Source: Adenophora triphylla var. japonica
Lineage: Eukaryota; Streptophyta; Magnoliopsida; Asterales; Campanulaceae
DNA: 64,000 nucleotides
NCBI GenBank assembly: GCA_022495995.1
Contig: JAFEMH010002497.1
Span: 218,501 to 282,500, forward strand
Direction of reading: 5' to 3'
This document shows, piece after piece, positions 42,237 through 54,259 of the stretch (the stretch's first letter is position 1; the number at the start of each line of letters is the position of its first letter). The position numbers and the translations under genes were made by a program. The notes below the pieces were generated by a model. It saw nothing but the letters and a program-made list of their open reading frames with translations, was not told where the DNA came from and searched no databases.

Positions 42237-43097
42237 TTATTTGGGTTCCTCAGATGTTCCCAGATTCACCGTTGTCAATACCTCATCGGCAGCTTGGGCC
42301 CAACTTTCATTTTGCTCGCCAACCTGCTTTGAATTATTTTCTAAAATTTGCTCATCTATTAAGTCTGCATTATCTTCAATTGAATCTGGCTTAATTATTT
42401 TTAAATCTTGATGATTATTTTTCGTTAAGCGTTCAATTATTAGATTTGAAATCACGGGATACTAATAAAGATCGACCATTTTATTCAAAGCGAAGGGAAA
42501 AACAATGTCTACAACACGACGACGGTCTTCCATCGTGAGGACGTCAGACCGATCGGGGGACTCGAATTCAATCACAAGGGATTTAGGGGAACGACTCAAG
42601 ACAAGAGGAATAAAAATAGACGCAGAGGGACAAGGATGAGGTTTGAGCCCTAGCTTTTTGATCATAGTCTCCCTGTCAGCGACCGGTCCTTGGAATGAAG
42701 TCCAGTTTTGCAATGGCCTCTCTGCAACGGTCCTCAAACTATTCAGATCCGCAACTGGCCCCTTTTCAAATTCCAACACAACCACTACCTCGCTATCAGA
42801 GGAAAAGCCAATCAAATATCTGGGATCTTCAGTAACAACAAACCCTTCTGCAGGTATCTCCTCTGTAAACATACCGCTTTCGGGCTCTGACAGCCCCTGA
42901 TCCTTGAACAAATCTGCCAAATCACCATCAATGTCTACAGGGTCTGCACCACGGATCTTGTGTATGACGGGTTCATCCAGAGCAAGCTTCTCAAACTGGT
43001 TGACATAATCAGGCCCCCAGAAATGGTAGCTGTTCTCAAATGTGGCGGTGACACCTAGCCTTCTGGGCATACTAACAAGCATTTCCTTTACCGGGTT
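42237..43097 (-). pseudogene. Tat-B protease-RT linker
   Basis: In frame with the neighbours but separated by stops at 43098, 42462 and 42237. It starts NPVKEMLVSMPRRLGVTATF and is acidic. It includes IEFESPDRSDVLTMEDRRR, which matches Tat-A around 12120-12186, and ends AQAADEVL...SEEPK, the same segment at which Tat-A lost its polymerase. No known catalytic domain. Confidence 0.75.
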
Positions 43098-44426
43098 TTA
43101 ACTGTTGGCAAACCTCCGAATTGTTCTCATCCTCTCTTCTGCTTGACTCAGCTTCGGTTCCGGGCAGATAAACATTTCCCCATCCTCTTTGACGAAGTGC
43201 CTGCTTAGAGACCAGCTATAAGGACGCATGTCGGGCCTTTTGTATCTCTTGCTGGCAGCTAAGGTCATCCTTTCTTTAAGCACTTCGGCTTTATCGTACG
43301 CTTTGTCTTCTCCAGTCACGACATACCCCAGGCCTCGCCTGTTTCTCTTGGGTTCTGGCATCACAAGCTTACATGGTCCCTGTTGACGCTTCCCTAGCCC
43401 CAGGCCCGGGATGTAGCTCATGCCTCTCATCATTTTCAACACGGGGGGAGTCTTGTCGGAGGAAGTTGTCAAATCTATAGTGCAAACCTGCCCTTTAGGC
43501 TTTTCTATCGTGAAGCCACTGAGCATCAGATTCTCTTGGTCAAGTTTGATTTCCATCACTGGCATGGTATTGGTGCTGGTCTCCCGAATAGTGACGCTAT
43601 CACCGTAAATGGTTGTCAGAACCCCATCTTGCACAAACTTCAAGCATTGGTGGAGGGTGGAGGCTACAGCTCCAATTTCATGTATCCATGGCCTACCTAG
43701 TAACGCAGAGAACGTGACAGGAATGTCGATAACTTGGAACTCTACCATCATCTCCTTACTCCCAAATAACAGATTCAAAGAGATAATCCCCAACACTGCT
43801 CTGGATGTCGAATCGTAGGCTTTTATGGTCTGGCTAGATGGTTTAAGCCTCTGTGCGTCAATGTCTAGCATACTCATCATTTTGGCGAGAAGTACGTTCA
43901 TGGCCGACCCATTGTCTACCAACACATGGGGAATTCTATGCCCCTCCAGTGGCACAGTGATGTGTAGAGACTCATTATGCTTTGAACCGTAAACAGGCAG
44001 ATCAAGGTCTGTAAAAGTAATGATGTTCTCATATTGTGCAGTTCCAATCAGCTGACAGGCCTCATCTGGAGTGGCGTTGATAGACACCTTGGTTTTGGAC
44101 AGAGCCTCTTCCAATTTTAGCTTGTGGGGGTATGAGGATGTAAGCAGAGACCATAAATAAATATCAGCTTGGGTTCTCTTCAACTGTGTCAAAATCAGGT
44201 CCTCGCGGGTTTCCTCACTTCTTGCTGATCTGTAGGGGTCTTGAGAGGTCTGGGGATTCGAGACCGCAACTCCTTTGCCTTTCCCAGATGGATCAGAACT
44301 ATCCATTCTCAACATTCTTCCCGACTGAGTCAACAAATTAACCTCTGGATGATCTTCAACCACAAAGTTCTTGCTAGCCTCCTTGAGTTCTGCCAGTGTG
44401 AGCGGAACAGGGCGAGTGTTGTATGG
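43098..44426 (-). pseudogene. Tat-B aspartic protease
   Basis: Segments are LTQLKRTQADIYLWSLLTSS, then HVLVDNGSAMNVLLAK with the active-site D-N-G-S (Asn in place of the usual Thr/Ser), VEFQVIDIPVTFSALLGRPW, and VASTLHQCLKFV. A G-patch-like tail follows (YIPGLGLGKRQQGP, RGLGYVV). TAG at 44427-44429 separates it from gag and TAA at 43098-43100 from the linker. The DNG variant is common in this group of plant gypsy elements. Confidence 0.9.
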
Positions 44427-45077
44427 CTAAGCTGCCTGTCTTATCTCATTCACGGACAATGGCGCATCCAGGTTAGCTGCTATCCTAAGCTCCTCCAAAG
44501 AGATTGGGGATTCTCTAGGAGCCATAGAGGATATAGCGTTAATGACCAAACGCTCTTTGTACTCATCGTAATCAGCAGCATTATTCAAATCATACAAATC
44601 ATCAAGATACAAGACATAGCAGAAGTTATCTTTCATTTCATTGGAACAAGGAATTACATCAGTCACAACCTTATTACAATCATCACTAACATTTCCATTT
44701 ACAGACTCCCCAAACTCTATTACATTGACAAAATAATCTTGATCAAAGTCGATGAGATTCACGTTGTTACTAGGCAGAAGGTTGTTGACGACGTTGGGGC
44801 GAGGAGATTTTTTGATCTTCTTGTCATCCACAAGGCCTTGGATGATCTTCTTGAGGGTTACGCAGGTGTTTGTGGTGTGCCCTGGGAACTGATGGAATCG
44901 ACAATACTTACTAGCATCAAGATTGGGATTAGGATGGACAGGGCTATAATTTTCCAGCAGCTTAATCCATCCGGTCCGAAGCAGGCCGTTGAAAACTTCT
45001 TCTGTAGACATGCACAAGTCATCAAACCTCGGTTGCGGCCTGGGTTGAAATCTTACTGCATTCTGTACATTACCACC
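44427..45077 (-). pseudogene. Tat-B gag, C-terminal part
   Basis: Continues the capsid region after the Tat-C insertion: FDDLCMSTEEVFNGLLR, then the knuckle-like CRFHQFPGHTTNTC and KKIIQGLVDDKKIKK. An acidic Asn/Asp-rich tail precedes LSVNEIRQAA and TAG. The N-terminal part is 62642-64000. The last 5 bases, 45073-45077, are the ccacc duplication. Confidence 0.9.
45073..45077. repeat. target-site duplication of Tat-C (left)
   Basis: ccacc, repeated at 62637-62641. Confidence 0.95.
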
Positions 45078-47395
45078 TGTAAGTACCCAAATCCGGATCG
45101 TCAAAATCAGTTAAAAGTTAACCGGAACCCGTTAAGTTCCCCGTTCTCGAGTCAACGAGACATCCCGGGACTGCCCCGTGCATCCCGACATCAAAGCGTA
45201 CTCAACACACGTTATCACACGTAAAAGTATGGCTTTCCCCGAAAAACGTACTTTTCGGGGTCTTCCGGGATTAGATTTCCCGTTTTCGAGCGTCTCGACC
45301 TTCCGGAGGTCATAACTTCCTCATACGAACTCCGTTTTGGGCCCACCACATATCAAATCGAACGCGAGAACAAGATCTACGCATATGGCTAGTTCAATCA
45401 GGAAATATAGCCAATTTCAGGAATAGTCCGGCCGGACTCTTTCTGCAGCTTATTTAATACGTGTCCAAAACGTGTCAAATTCAAGGCCAAATGACCAAAA
45501 TATCCCCAAATGCAAGAGAGGTCCGGCCGGACTCTTTCTGCAGGGCAGAAACCCATCAGGTTAAGCAAAGTAACCCACCATGCTAAGTAAAGAAAACTTA
45601 CCCACCAAGTTTCTCCTCCCTCCTCCTTCATTTCCACCCTGTAAATACTCCCTCCTACTCTCATTTTTAACACACCAAATTTTCACTCCCTCTTCACCCC
45701 AAGCAAACAAGGCTTGTCTTTCTTCCGCTCTTCGGGGGCCCTCGTGCTACTCGTTGGCGGAATTCTCTACTCTTCGGGGGCCCTCGTGCTACTCGTCGGT
45801 AGATTCTGACCGTAGGCTAAACCGACACAAGTCGAAACGCTGCCCAAATCCCTAGGTTTCTAAACACCAAATAAAAGGGGAAACTCTGCCCAAACACTTC
45901 CGAAACACCTTTCAAACACCTTTCCGTATCCCGTATACGCCCACCGAGCCAAAGGAGCCGACCCTAGCCATAGGTAGCTCCCTCTCTCACTCTCAAAATG
46001 TAGACGCCTCTGTCTAACGGGGTCCGATACGTTTTAGCCCCTCGATCCTCTTCTCTTCCCATAAGAGAAGTAATCTCGGGTTAAAACGGCGTTCCGACCC
46101 CGTTCCGTTTACTTTTATGTCATTTACCAATTCTGGATCGTTTGATCCGTCGATCGTCGTTTACTTTCCTGTCATTTACAATTCCGGACCGTTTGATCCG
46201 TTGATCGTCATTTACTTTCTGTCATTTACAATTCCGAGCCGATTGGCCTCGTCGATCGTCATTTACAATTCCGAGTCGTTTGGCTCATCGATCGTCATTT
46301 ACAATTCCGAGTTGTTTGGCTCGTCGATCGTCATTTACGATTCCGGATCGTTTGATTCCGTTGATACCGCACTTTAAATACTGTCATTTACAAGTCCGAC
46401 CCGTTTGGATCGTGATAGTATTTACTTTTCAAAGTCCGAGTCGCAACCCGATTCGTTGATCGCATATCATTTAATACGCATTTTTCCCGTAAAAATCGTT
46501 AACAATGTAATGCCCGGTTCAAAATCGGAGTTCGTCCGTCGAACTCTCTTTCAAAATGCGCGAAATGACGTTTGGCCTCCAAACGCTCATCTTCAAACTA
46601 AAAGCCGCCATTTGACACTTAAAATCATTTAATACGCATTTTTCCCGTAAAAATCGTTAACAATGACATTCCCGGTTCAAAAAACCGGAGTTCGACCTTC
46701 GAACTCCTTTTCAAACTCAAAATCGACGTTTGCCACGCAAACGCTCATTTCAAACTCAAAGTCGACGTTTGCCACGCAAATGCTCTTTTCAAACTCAAAG
46801 TCGACGTTTGCCACGCAAACGCTCATTTCAAACTCAAAATCGACGTTTGCCACGCAAACGCTCTTTTCAAACTCAAAATCGACGTTTGCCACGCAAACGC
46901 TCATTTCTGTCTCAAACCGACGTTTGTCATTCAAACGCTCGTCTTTTCAAAAGTAACCTAATCAACGTTTGACATTCAAACCAAGATTAAGCTTGTCATT
47001 CAAGCCCCCATTTCAAAACACACACACACACACACACACGTTTTCGAGAAAGGTAGAAAGACTCGTCATGCGAGGCGTTTCGGGCGATCTCGTAATACTC
47101 TACCCGAAACGTAACGTGACCTCCGAACCTAACAATCTCTGGTACTAAAAAGTTTTTTACTCGTTTTTGCTACCAATAAAAATGATCCCCTGTTTTCAAA
47201 GCCTTTTCCTAAGTTTTTGCTACCAATAAAAACGACACCTTTTCACAATAGCCGTTTCTCAACGTTTGGGCTCAAAATACAAAACCGCGTGGCGACTCCT
47301 CATCATTTTCCTTCCCATGAAGCGAGGTCTCAGACACCAACCCTCCGCGAAAGACAACCGCGTTTCGCGTCCGCGCGAAATCCCGGGTAATTTCA
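45078..47395 (+). repeat. Tat-C 5' LTR
   Basis: TGTAAGTACCC...GGGTAATTTCA. Promoter palindromes at 45425-45438 and 45521-45532. The TATA position at 45640-45647 reads TGTAAATA. A 36-bp repeat (TTTACAATTCCGAGTCGTTT-type) runs about six times from 46112 to 46372. GTTTGCCACGCAAAC hairpin repeats run from 46717 to 46955. A (CA)11 tract is at about 47017-47039. Confidence 0.96.
45425..45532. promoter_or_regulatory. Two GTCCGGCCGGAC palindromes in Tat-C U3
   Basis: AGTCCGGCCGGACT at 45425-45438 and GTCCGGCCGGAC at 45521-45532 are each followed by TCTTTCTGCAG. They lie 108-215 bp upstream of the TATA position. The second has TGCAAGAGAGGTCCG in front, like the Tat-A palindromes. Copies in the 3' LTR are at 60671-60684 and 60767-60778. 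Confidence 0.85.
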
Positions 47396-47397
47396 GT

Positions 47398-47415
47398 TGG
47401 CGACTCCGCTGGGGA
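47398..47415 (+). other. Tat-C primer binding site (tRNA-Arg type)
   Basis: TGGCGACTCCGCTGGGGA, two bases after the LTR, identical to the Tat-A site. Confidence 0.93.
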
Positions 47416-48554
47416 CTGAGATACTTTTTTCAAAACTACTGTTGTTTTCTAAAAATCCTTCCGTGGGTCAAACTTTCGTTTACCCTTCCTCATTTTCGTG
47501 TGCGTGTGTTACTTTAAACCTCGAACGGTTTGTTTTTTCAAAGGCATTACATTGTCAACTTTTCAAAATCTTACCATGTTTGTGCATCCCCATTCATGTT
47601 TGATTTTCATGCTGTCTTTTGAACTGTGCATCATAAATTCTTTAAGACACATTCTGAAAAAAAATCTCTGTTTTACTTAGAAAAAGAATTTTAGTGACCG
47701 CACACTACGCGCACTTGCAGCCTCGGAACACCGCACTTCACGTGCACTTGCTGCCTCGGTACACTGCACACTACAACCCCTAACCCGAGATGGCCTTATC
47801 AGTTGCACTTCGATTGGTCTGCCAGACACCTTTCGGGGGCGCACGGGGTCGTCCCAAACATCCCATCCTAGCCCGTGTAAGCCATGCACTCTTTGTGTCA
47901 CACTTTGTCCAAGACCCCGGTTGGTTTTTGGCTTAGCTCGTGTCATAAAGCCTAAGTGTATGTTTTTCACGCCGGGCCCCGCTCCGAGTCAAGCTCGAGA
48001 GTTTGAGACCAAAGGTCGTTCCCGACCCGAAGTCTTGAGCTTTTCAGCCTTGACTTTGACGCGGAGCTCTGCCGAAAAATATACCCGAAGGTTCAATGTG
48101 ACGCCGTGTCACCAAACCTCGCCGTATGCACCGTGACAGCCACAACTTGGCCAACGCCAAAAGCTAAGGTCCCTCGCGCAAGCGAGTCAGGGGAGATCAT
48201 GCCGAAATTTTGGCACGATCCCCGCCTTAACTTAAGGACGTTGACTTCGACCGTGGCCCGTGCGTCACATACGTTGGAAGTTTGCGTGATCAGCTAGCCT
48301 TAAGTTCACTTTTTCATTTGTCGATGGAACTCGCTTGCCTTATAGGACCTCGCTCGGGATTGTCCGTCCCGAGAAGATGATCTACAAATGGAAACGAGGG
48401 GCTTATAAGAGTAGTGACGAGATCCACTGATTAGAGCTCTAGGGTTAGTTGCGAAAAAGAAGACATGCTCTTTTCCAACCATTTAGGACTCTGAGAAAAA
48501 TGTGTTTTCAAGTAAACTTAAACAACAATTGCATGGTCCCATCTCAGGAATCTT
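47416..48554 (+). other. Tat-C 5' leader, conserved part
   Basis: No gene. Segments such as CCAAACATCCCATCCTAGCC (about 47855) and CACACTTTGTCC (about 47901) match the Tat-A leader in the same order. A repeated CCGCAC...TGCAGCCTCGG segment lies at 47697-47765. Conservation between two elements whose coding parts have decayed suggests a function in RNA use, which is inference. Confidence 0.7.
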
Positions 48555-50300
48555 TAAAATAGTGACCCTCGTGGTCCAACTTTCAATCGCGACCTTCCGT
48601 GGTCCGATATCTCATACCTCGACCCCTCGCGGTCCAACTTTCAATCGCGACCTTCCGTGGTCCGATATCTCAAGTCTCGACCCCTCGTGGTCCAATCCTT
48701 AATCGCGACCTTTCACGGTCCGATTCCAATCCTTAATTGCGACCTTTCACGGTCCAATTTCAATCCTCAATCGCGACCTTTCGTGGTCCGATATCTCGTA
48801 TCTCGACCCCTCGTGGTCCAATTCTCAATCGCGACCTTCCGTGGTCCGATATCTCATATCTTGACCCCTCGCGGTCCTACTCTCAATCGCGACCTTCCGT
48901 GGTCCGAAATCTCAAATCTCGACCCCTCGCGGTCCAACTCTCAATCGCGACCTTCCGTGGTCCGATGTCTCATATCTCGACCCCTCGCGGTCCAACTCTC
49001 AATCGCGACCTTCCGTGGTCCGATGTCTCACATCTCGACCCCTCGTGGTCCAATCCTTAATCGCGACCCTCTCGGTCCGATTTCAAATCTCAAATCTCGT
49101 CCTTCGCGGTCCAATCCTTATTCGCGACCTTTCTCGGTCCAATTCTCAAATCGCGACCTTTCACGGTCCGATCTCAATCCTCAATCGCGACCCTCACGGT
49201 CCGATTTCAAATCTCAAATCTCGTCCTTCGCGGTCCAATCCTCAAATCGCGACCTTTCACGGTCCGATCTCATTCCTCAATCGAGACCTTCGTGGTCCGA
49301 TCTCAAATAGCCAATCCCGACCTTCGCGGTCCGATCTCTGATCTCCAATCGAGACCTTCGCGGTCCGATCTCAGAAGTTAATCCAGACCTTCGCGGTCTG
49401 ATCTCCGATCTCCAATCGAGACCTTCGCGGTCCGATCTCAAATAGCCAATCCCGACCTTCGCGGTCCGATCTCTGATCTCCAATCGAGACCTTCGGGGTC
49501 CGATCTCCAATCTCCTATCGAGACCTTCGCGGTCCGATCTCAGAAGTTAATCCAGACCTTCGCGGTCCGATCTCAAAAGTTGATCCCGACCTTCGCGGTC
49601 CGATCTTCGATCTCCAATCCCGACCTTTGCGGTCCGATCTCAAAAAGTCGATCCCGACCTTCGCGGTCCGATCTCCGATCTCCAATCGAGACCTTCGCGG
49701 TCCGATCTCAAATAGCCAATCCCGACCTTCGCGGTCCGATCTCTGATCTCCAATCGAGACCTTCGCGGTCCGATCTCCAATCTCCTATCGAGACCTTCGC
49801 GGTCCGATCTCAATCGTGAATCCCGACCTTCGCGGTCCGATCTCTGATCTCCAATCGAGACCTTTGCGGTCCGATCTCAATAGTGAATCCCGACCTTCGC
49901 GGTCCGATCTCCACTCTCCTATCGAGACCTTCACGGTCCGATCTCAAAAGTCGATCCCGACCTTCGCGGTCCGATCTTCGATCTCCAATCCCGACCTTTG
50001 CGGTCCGATCTCAAAAAGTCGATCCCGACCTTCGCGGTCCGATCTTCGATCTCCAATCCCGACCTTCGTGGTCCGTTCTCAAATAGTCGATCCCGACCTT
50101 CGCGGTCCGATCTCTGATCTCCAATCGAGACCTTCGCGGTCCGATCTCAAATAGTCGATCCCGACCTTCGCGGTCCGATCTCCGATCTCCAATCGAGACC
50201 TTCGCGGTCCGATCTCAAATAGTCGATCCCGACCTTCGCGGTCCGATCTCCGATCTCCCATCGAGACCTTCGCGGTCCGATCTCATATATTCAATCCCGG
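48555..50300. repeat. Tat-C leader tandem array
   Basis: About 1.75 kb of repeats of a 30-60 bp unit built around CGACCTTCGCGGTCCGATCTC (earlier units CGACCTTCCGTGGTCCGAT). Each unit holds the dyad GACC-TTCGC-GGTC. Frames of 60-217 codons on both strands run through it only because many units are multiples of three. I do not accept any as genes. Confidence 0.93.
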
Positions 50301-50753
50301 CCTCTCACGGTCAAAACTTTAAATCTCGACCTTTCACGGTCCAATTTTCGAGCCTTAAAGCCTTGAGCCAAATACCCCTTCCGAAAACTAAGCCATACCT
50401 TTCGTTCCTGCGGTGAACTAGAGTGGTTCGAGAATTCCGGGTCGGCGCCTCACCAAACTTACGGCTACGGCGGCATCGAGTGTTCCTCGGTTTCCTCGGT
50501 TCCCTCGGCCGGACTTTCCGACATGTCGGACTCAGAAATCGTGACGGGGACGGACCCCGCCACCGTAACGGTTATGACCTTTGGAAGAAGCCATCCAGGG
50601 CCTTTGAGGTTCACAAAGGCGAGAAAGAAGATCGGTGAATTTCGTGGTACAACTTACGAATGGGCAAGGTATAGCGGCTATCCCGACCGGACGGTACTTT
50701 TGTTCTGATCGAGGACGACGAGCCCTCCCGATCAACTCCTCAAACCTTCCACC

Positions 50754-52117
50754 ATGTTCCTCCCCCCGCCAACTTATGGGATGCCTTTGAACCTAGGAAA
50801 GGCCGACCGGCTTCATGTTGCCACCTCTCAAGGCAACCCTGTCACATATGGCCAAGCCAGTGCTACTCCCATCACTCAGTACCACCAGCGCACCACTGGA
50901 CCATCTCAAACAGATGCCAATATCCTTCAATACCATCCTGGGTTCATCCCATTGCCTATACACGAATCCCAAAACACCGGGGACAAACCCCGATACAGTC
51001 CAGAAAAGGCCCCCATATATCCACATATATCAAGCCTTCCACCGCCAATCACTACCGCTCACATGGTAGCACCCGGCGCCGAGCCTCAAAGTCCACCATT
51101 GGACCCAACCCTGGCCTGGATGGTCGAGCAATTGAAGGATCTGAAAGCCAGCATGGGCAATTTGAAGAAGGAAACACTCAGATCTACAGATCCGGGAATG
51201 GTCACACCTCTCCCAGCTAAGTTCAGAATGCCAGAAATGGACAGATTCGACGGGACTGAATGCCCTCAGACACATGTTGACACTTATGTTCTCGGCATGA
51301 GAGCAAAAGGAGCAACCCTCCAGCAAATGGCCGACCATTTCCAGCACACTCTCAAGAGTTCAGCGTTACGGTGGTTCCTAAGGGTCAAGCCCGAAGATCG
51401 TCATACTTGGGATCAGATCAGCAACATCTTCCTTGAACGGTACCGGTCCAACCTGGAATGGGAAACAAGTCGTGAAGACTTAATCACCACCGAACAGAAG
51501 GCAGACGAAAGTGTTGGGGAGTTCTACAAAAGATGGAGTTGGAAAGTTTCCGAAATCATGGAGCCTATTTCCAAAGACGAACGGATGCGAATCTTCAAGT
51601 CTGCTTGAGGCCATCCATCGAATGCTAATCGGCCACCACTTCTTCCCGGATCTCCAGAGCCATGGTCAATTCAGGTTCCCAGTTCGAGAAAGACTTGAAA
51701 GAAAATCCGGCTCCGAGTCCAGCCTCTTCTCATCACTACGAGGCAGCCCCGCCCAATCTAATATCTTCCCCAGACAAAAGGAGGGAGGTTGCCGGAACAG
51801 TCCATTACATTCAGAATGAAGTACTACAAAGAAGCGGTGGTCCCCCGAGACAACGACGACACTATGATAATTTTGGAATGCCTTTGAGCGAGGTATTTGA
51901 TAGTGTAAAGAAGCAAGGTCTCCTCGAACCCATGGAAAATTACCAGCCCAAATCCTCCGATGCTAACTGGGATGTAACCAAGCATTGTGCTTTCCACCAG
52001 TATCACGGTCATATAACCGACAACTGCACAGTCTTGAGGAGAGCAATTCAAGATCTAATAGAAGATGGAAAGCTTGAGCGTCCTGGCAATTCAGCAACAA
52101 AAAAGCAGCTAGAGTAG
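50754..52117 (+). pseudogene. Tat-C gag
   Basis: Segments: LAWMVEQLKDLKASMGNLKK, PAKFRMPEMDRFDGTECPQT, MADHFQHTLKSSALRWFLRV, TWDQISNIFLERYRSNLEWE, GEFYKRWSWKVSEIMEPISK. The capsid domain is intact to 51600. Loss of a C shifts the frame to a TGA at 51606-51608, and the rest (HHFFPDLQS, EVFDSVKKQGLLEPMENYQP, knuckle CAFHQYHGHITDNC, AIQDLIEDGKLE) continues in other frames to 52117. A possible N-terminal extension starts at ATG 50523 inside the palindrome TCCGACATGTCGGA but is out of frame. The frameshift may be recent, given the near-identical LTRs. Confidence 0.88.
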
Positions 52118-53136
52118 GGGCTACCTATCCTCGAGATCTGTCAATTGTCTTTTGGTCAACCTTCGTAGGTTCTAGTACTTTCCTCGTTCAATCAAGTCCG
52201 CCTCGGACATTGTAGATAATCTTAAATTTTCTATAAATAAGTGTCTTTTTCTCTTCTTGCTAGACTTGAGACATTATTTGCACACCTACATTACAACTAA
52301 TGAAATGGTTATATCCTAAATGATCACTTGCATTGCTCAACACATAATCTCTGGAAATAACTAATGTTCTGATTAATCGGTATGAGAAAGTCAATTGGTG
52401 CCCTCCCCATACACTTTCCTTACCCCACAAAGGCCTCCATCAAGCCACACACTTCCCAAAACACATCCCCACCATCACCTTGACCAAGTCAACGACGGCG
52501 GCAATATCAAGGAACAACAAAAGGTCACTCAACATCGGAAGATTGACCCCATGTCGACAACAACCTCGGAGCTCGCCTTCGCCCTCGTGCACATCGAGAA
52601 AGTTCAAGCAGGAGCATGCCTTCGTCCTCAAGAACTTCAAAAAGAAAAAAAAAAAAAAAAAAGAAAAAAAAAGAGAGAGAAAAGTTCAAACAAGAACTTC
52701 AAAAAAAAAAAAAAGAGAGAAAAGTTCAAACAAGAACTTCAAACAAAAAAAAAAAAGAGGAGAGGAGAGAAAAGTTCAAAGCAAGAACTTCAAAAAAAAT
52801 GTGAGGCGAAGGACCCAGCACCGCCAATCACAAGCTTGACAGATGGGCAAACAAAATTAAAGCTCGAAGAATGGAGGTTGTCGATAACAATGGAGCGGTC
52901 AAAGCAAAGGCAAAAACACATCATAAGCCCTTACGCTACATTCGAATTCTTTCTCCCCCGGTGAAAGACGCTGATCAAGAAGCAATGGAATCAACGAAGA
53001 AGCCGTCAACAACGACTTGTCAAGGAATCACCTCGAGGCCCGTACCTCATCATCCAAACTTCCCATCCGAGCCTTTTCACCAAAAGGACCACAAATGTTC
53101 ATACCCTTTTTCCCAGAGCCAAGCACCGTTCCGCCA
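52118..53136 (+). other. Tat-C segment homologous to the Tat-A post-integrase region
   Basis: 52430-52570 (CCTCCATCAAGCCACACAC to GGTCACTCAACATC) matches sense-strand Tat-A 10260-10410. Next come a purine-rich stretch of A runs broken by AAGTTCAAACAAGAACTTC repeats (52630-52800) and sequence without recognisable genes. Frames through the A-rich stretch are Lys-rich and spurious. Confidence 0.7.
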
Positions 53137-53187
53137 GAACTACGGCGACCTGAGCTCCTTACACTGAGGAGAACCTAGGCAAACAGG
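53137..53187 (+). other. Conserved 3' module, internal copy (Tat-C)
   Basis: GAACTACGGCGACCTGAGCT, then CTCCT..AGGAG, then CCTAGGCAAACAGG. In Tat-A and Tat-B the equivalent lies just after integrase. Here it lies between gag and the protease remnant. Confidence 0.8.
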
Positions 53188-54259
53188 AACGGTCCATAGC
53201 TAAACACATATAAATCCCATGAACCCGGTCTCATCAATGACCTTTCCTATACACGAGACCTTTCTTTCACACACAGCCAACTTTGATCCGCGACATCAGT
53301 TGACTTTCTTCTCACGGTTAATCAAGACATTTGTTCATATCAGGATTAATGATTGAACAACCTGAACATTAACAAAGGGTTTAAAGCAATCTTGTGATCA
53401 TTATGGATAAAACATGTTTTCAGATGTCTCGACAAGTCTTCTTTTTCTACGATAATAGGAAAATTAGAGCTAAACACTGTCTTTACGTCGGCAAGAGCTT
53501 CCATACACGCTCCAAACCTCTCTACGCTCATACTCTCCCAAAGAGTCAAACCCAAAGCGAGTTTTGGTGCCTCGCATTAAACTAGGCATCCACATAAAAT
53601 CGGGATTCGTTCCCACTTCTCTAAAATACGTCCTTGCGCGTATACATTACAAGCCATTCCTCTTATACACTTTGGTTGACCAATCGAAAAAAAATCAAGG
53701 ACGGTTGCCTCGTCAGGCCACATGGAGTTCAACTCAGATTGGGGCTGCATCAGATTCACTCTAGAATCCCCACGAGATGACCGGCGATTCCTTCAAACGG
53801 GGCTTCACCAAGTCATTTCTTCGAGGCGGGGCTTTGCCATGCAAAGAGAGTTTTTTTTTCATCCCAAGGGTCTACCTTGAGTTTCGATTCTTGGGGCTTG
53901 TCGAAGCATCTTTCGCCATTATGGTCTTAATCGAATTGGGGCTTCTCGGATACGGCTTCGACGGTTCGAATCTGAATCCTCATGACACCTCTGGGCAACA
54001 ATAGCATTGAAGGGCGGTTTTCTCCGGAAGTCTTCCCTTCCTTCAAACAGCACAGCTTCAGAACCTACAGGGGTGGGAAAGCGAAAATATCCTGCTGACA
54101 CCACAGTTCAGGCATCAGGACACAAGAAAGTCTCCAATCTTGGCAACCTTACTACCAACAAGAAGTATAACCCCCAGAAGGATAAACCAAAGTTCAACTC
54201 ATCAAACCTCAAAGCAATCTGGAGGCACCACCAAAACCTCTACCTCTCAAATGTTGGAG
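53188..54259 (+). other. Tat-C internal region without recognisable gene
   Basis: Mostly unassigned. From about 54010 the sequence may be the Ser/Lys-rich gag-protease junction in shifted frames. I see no domain or repeat from 53190 to 54000. Confidence 0.5.

Noticed and set aside
48555..50300. Long open frames (up to 217 codons) on both strands in the Tat-C leader array
   Set aside because: The frames exist because repeat units are often multiples of three; the translations are simple repeats and occur on both strands.
52616..52850. Lys/Arg-rich frames in the A-rich stretch of Tat-C
   Set aside because: Low-complexity purine sequence with repeated AAGTTCAAACAAGAACTTC; no conserved domain.
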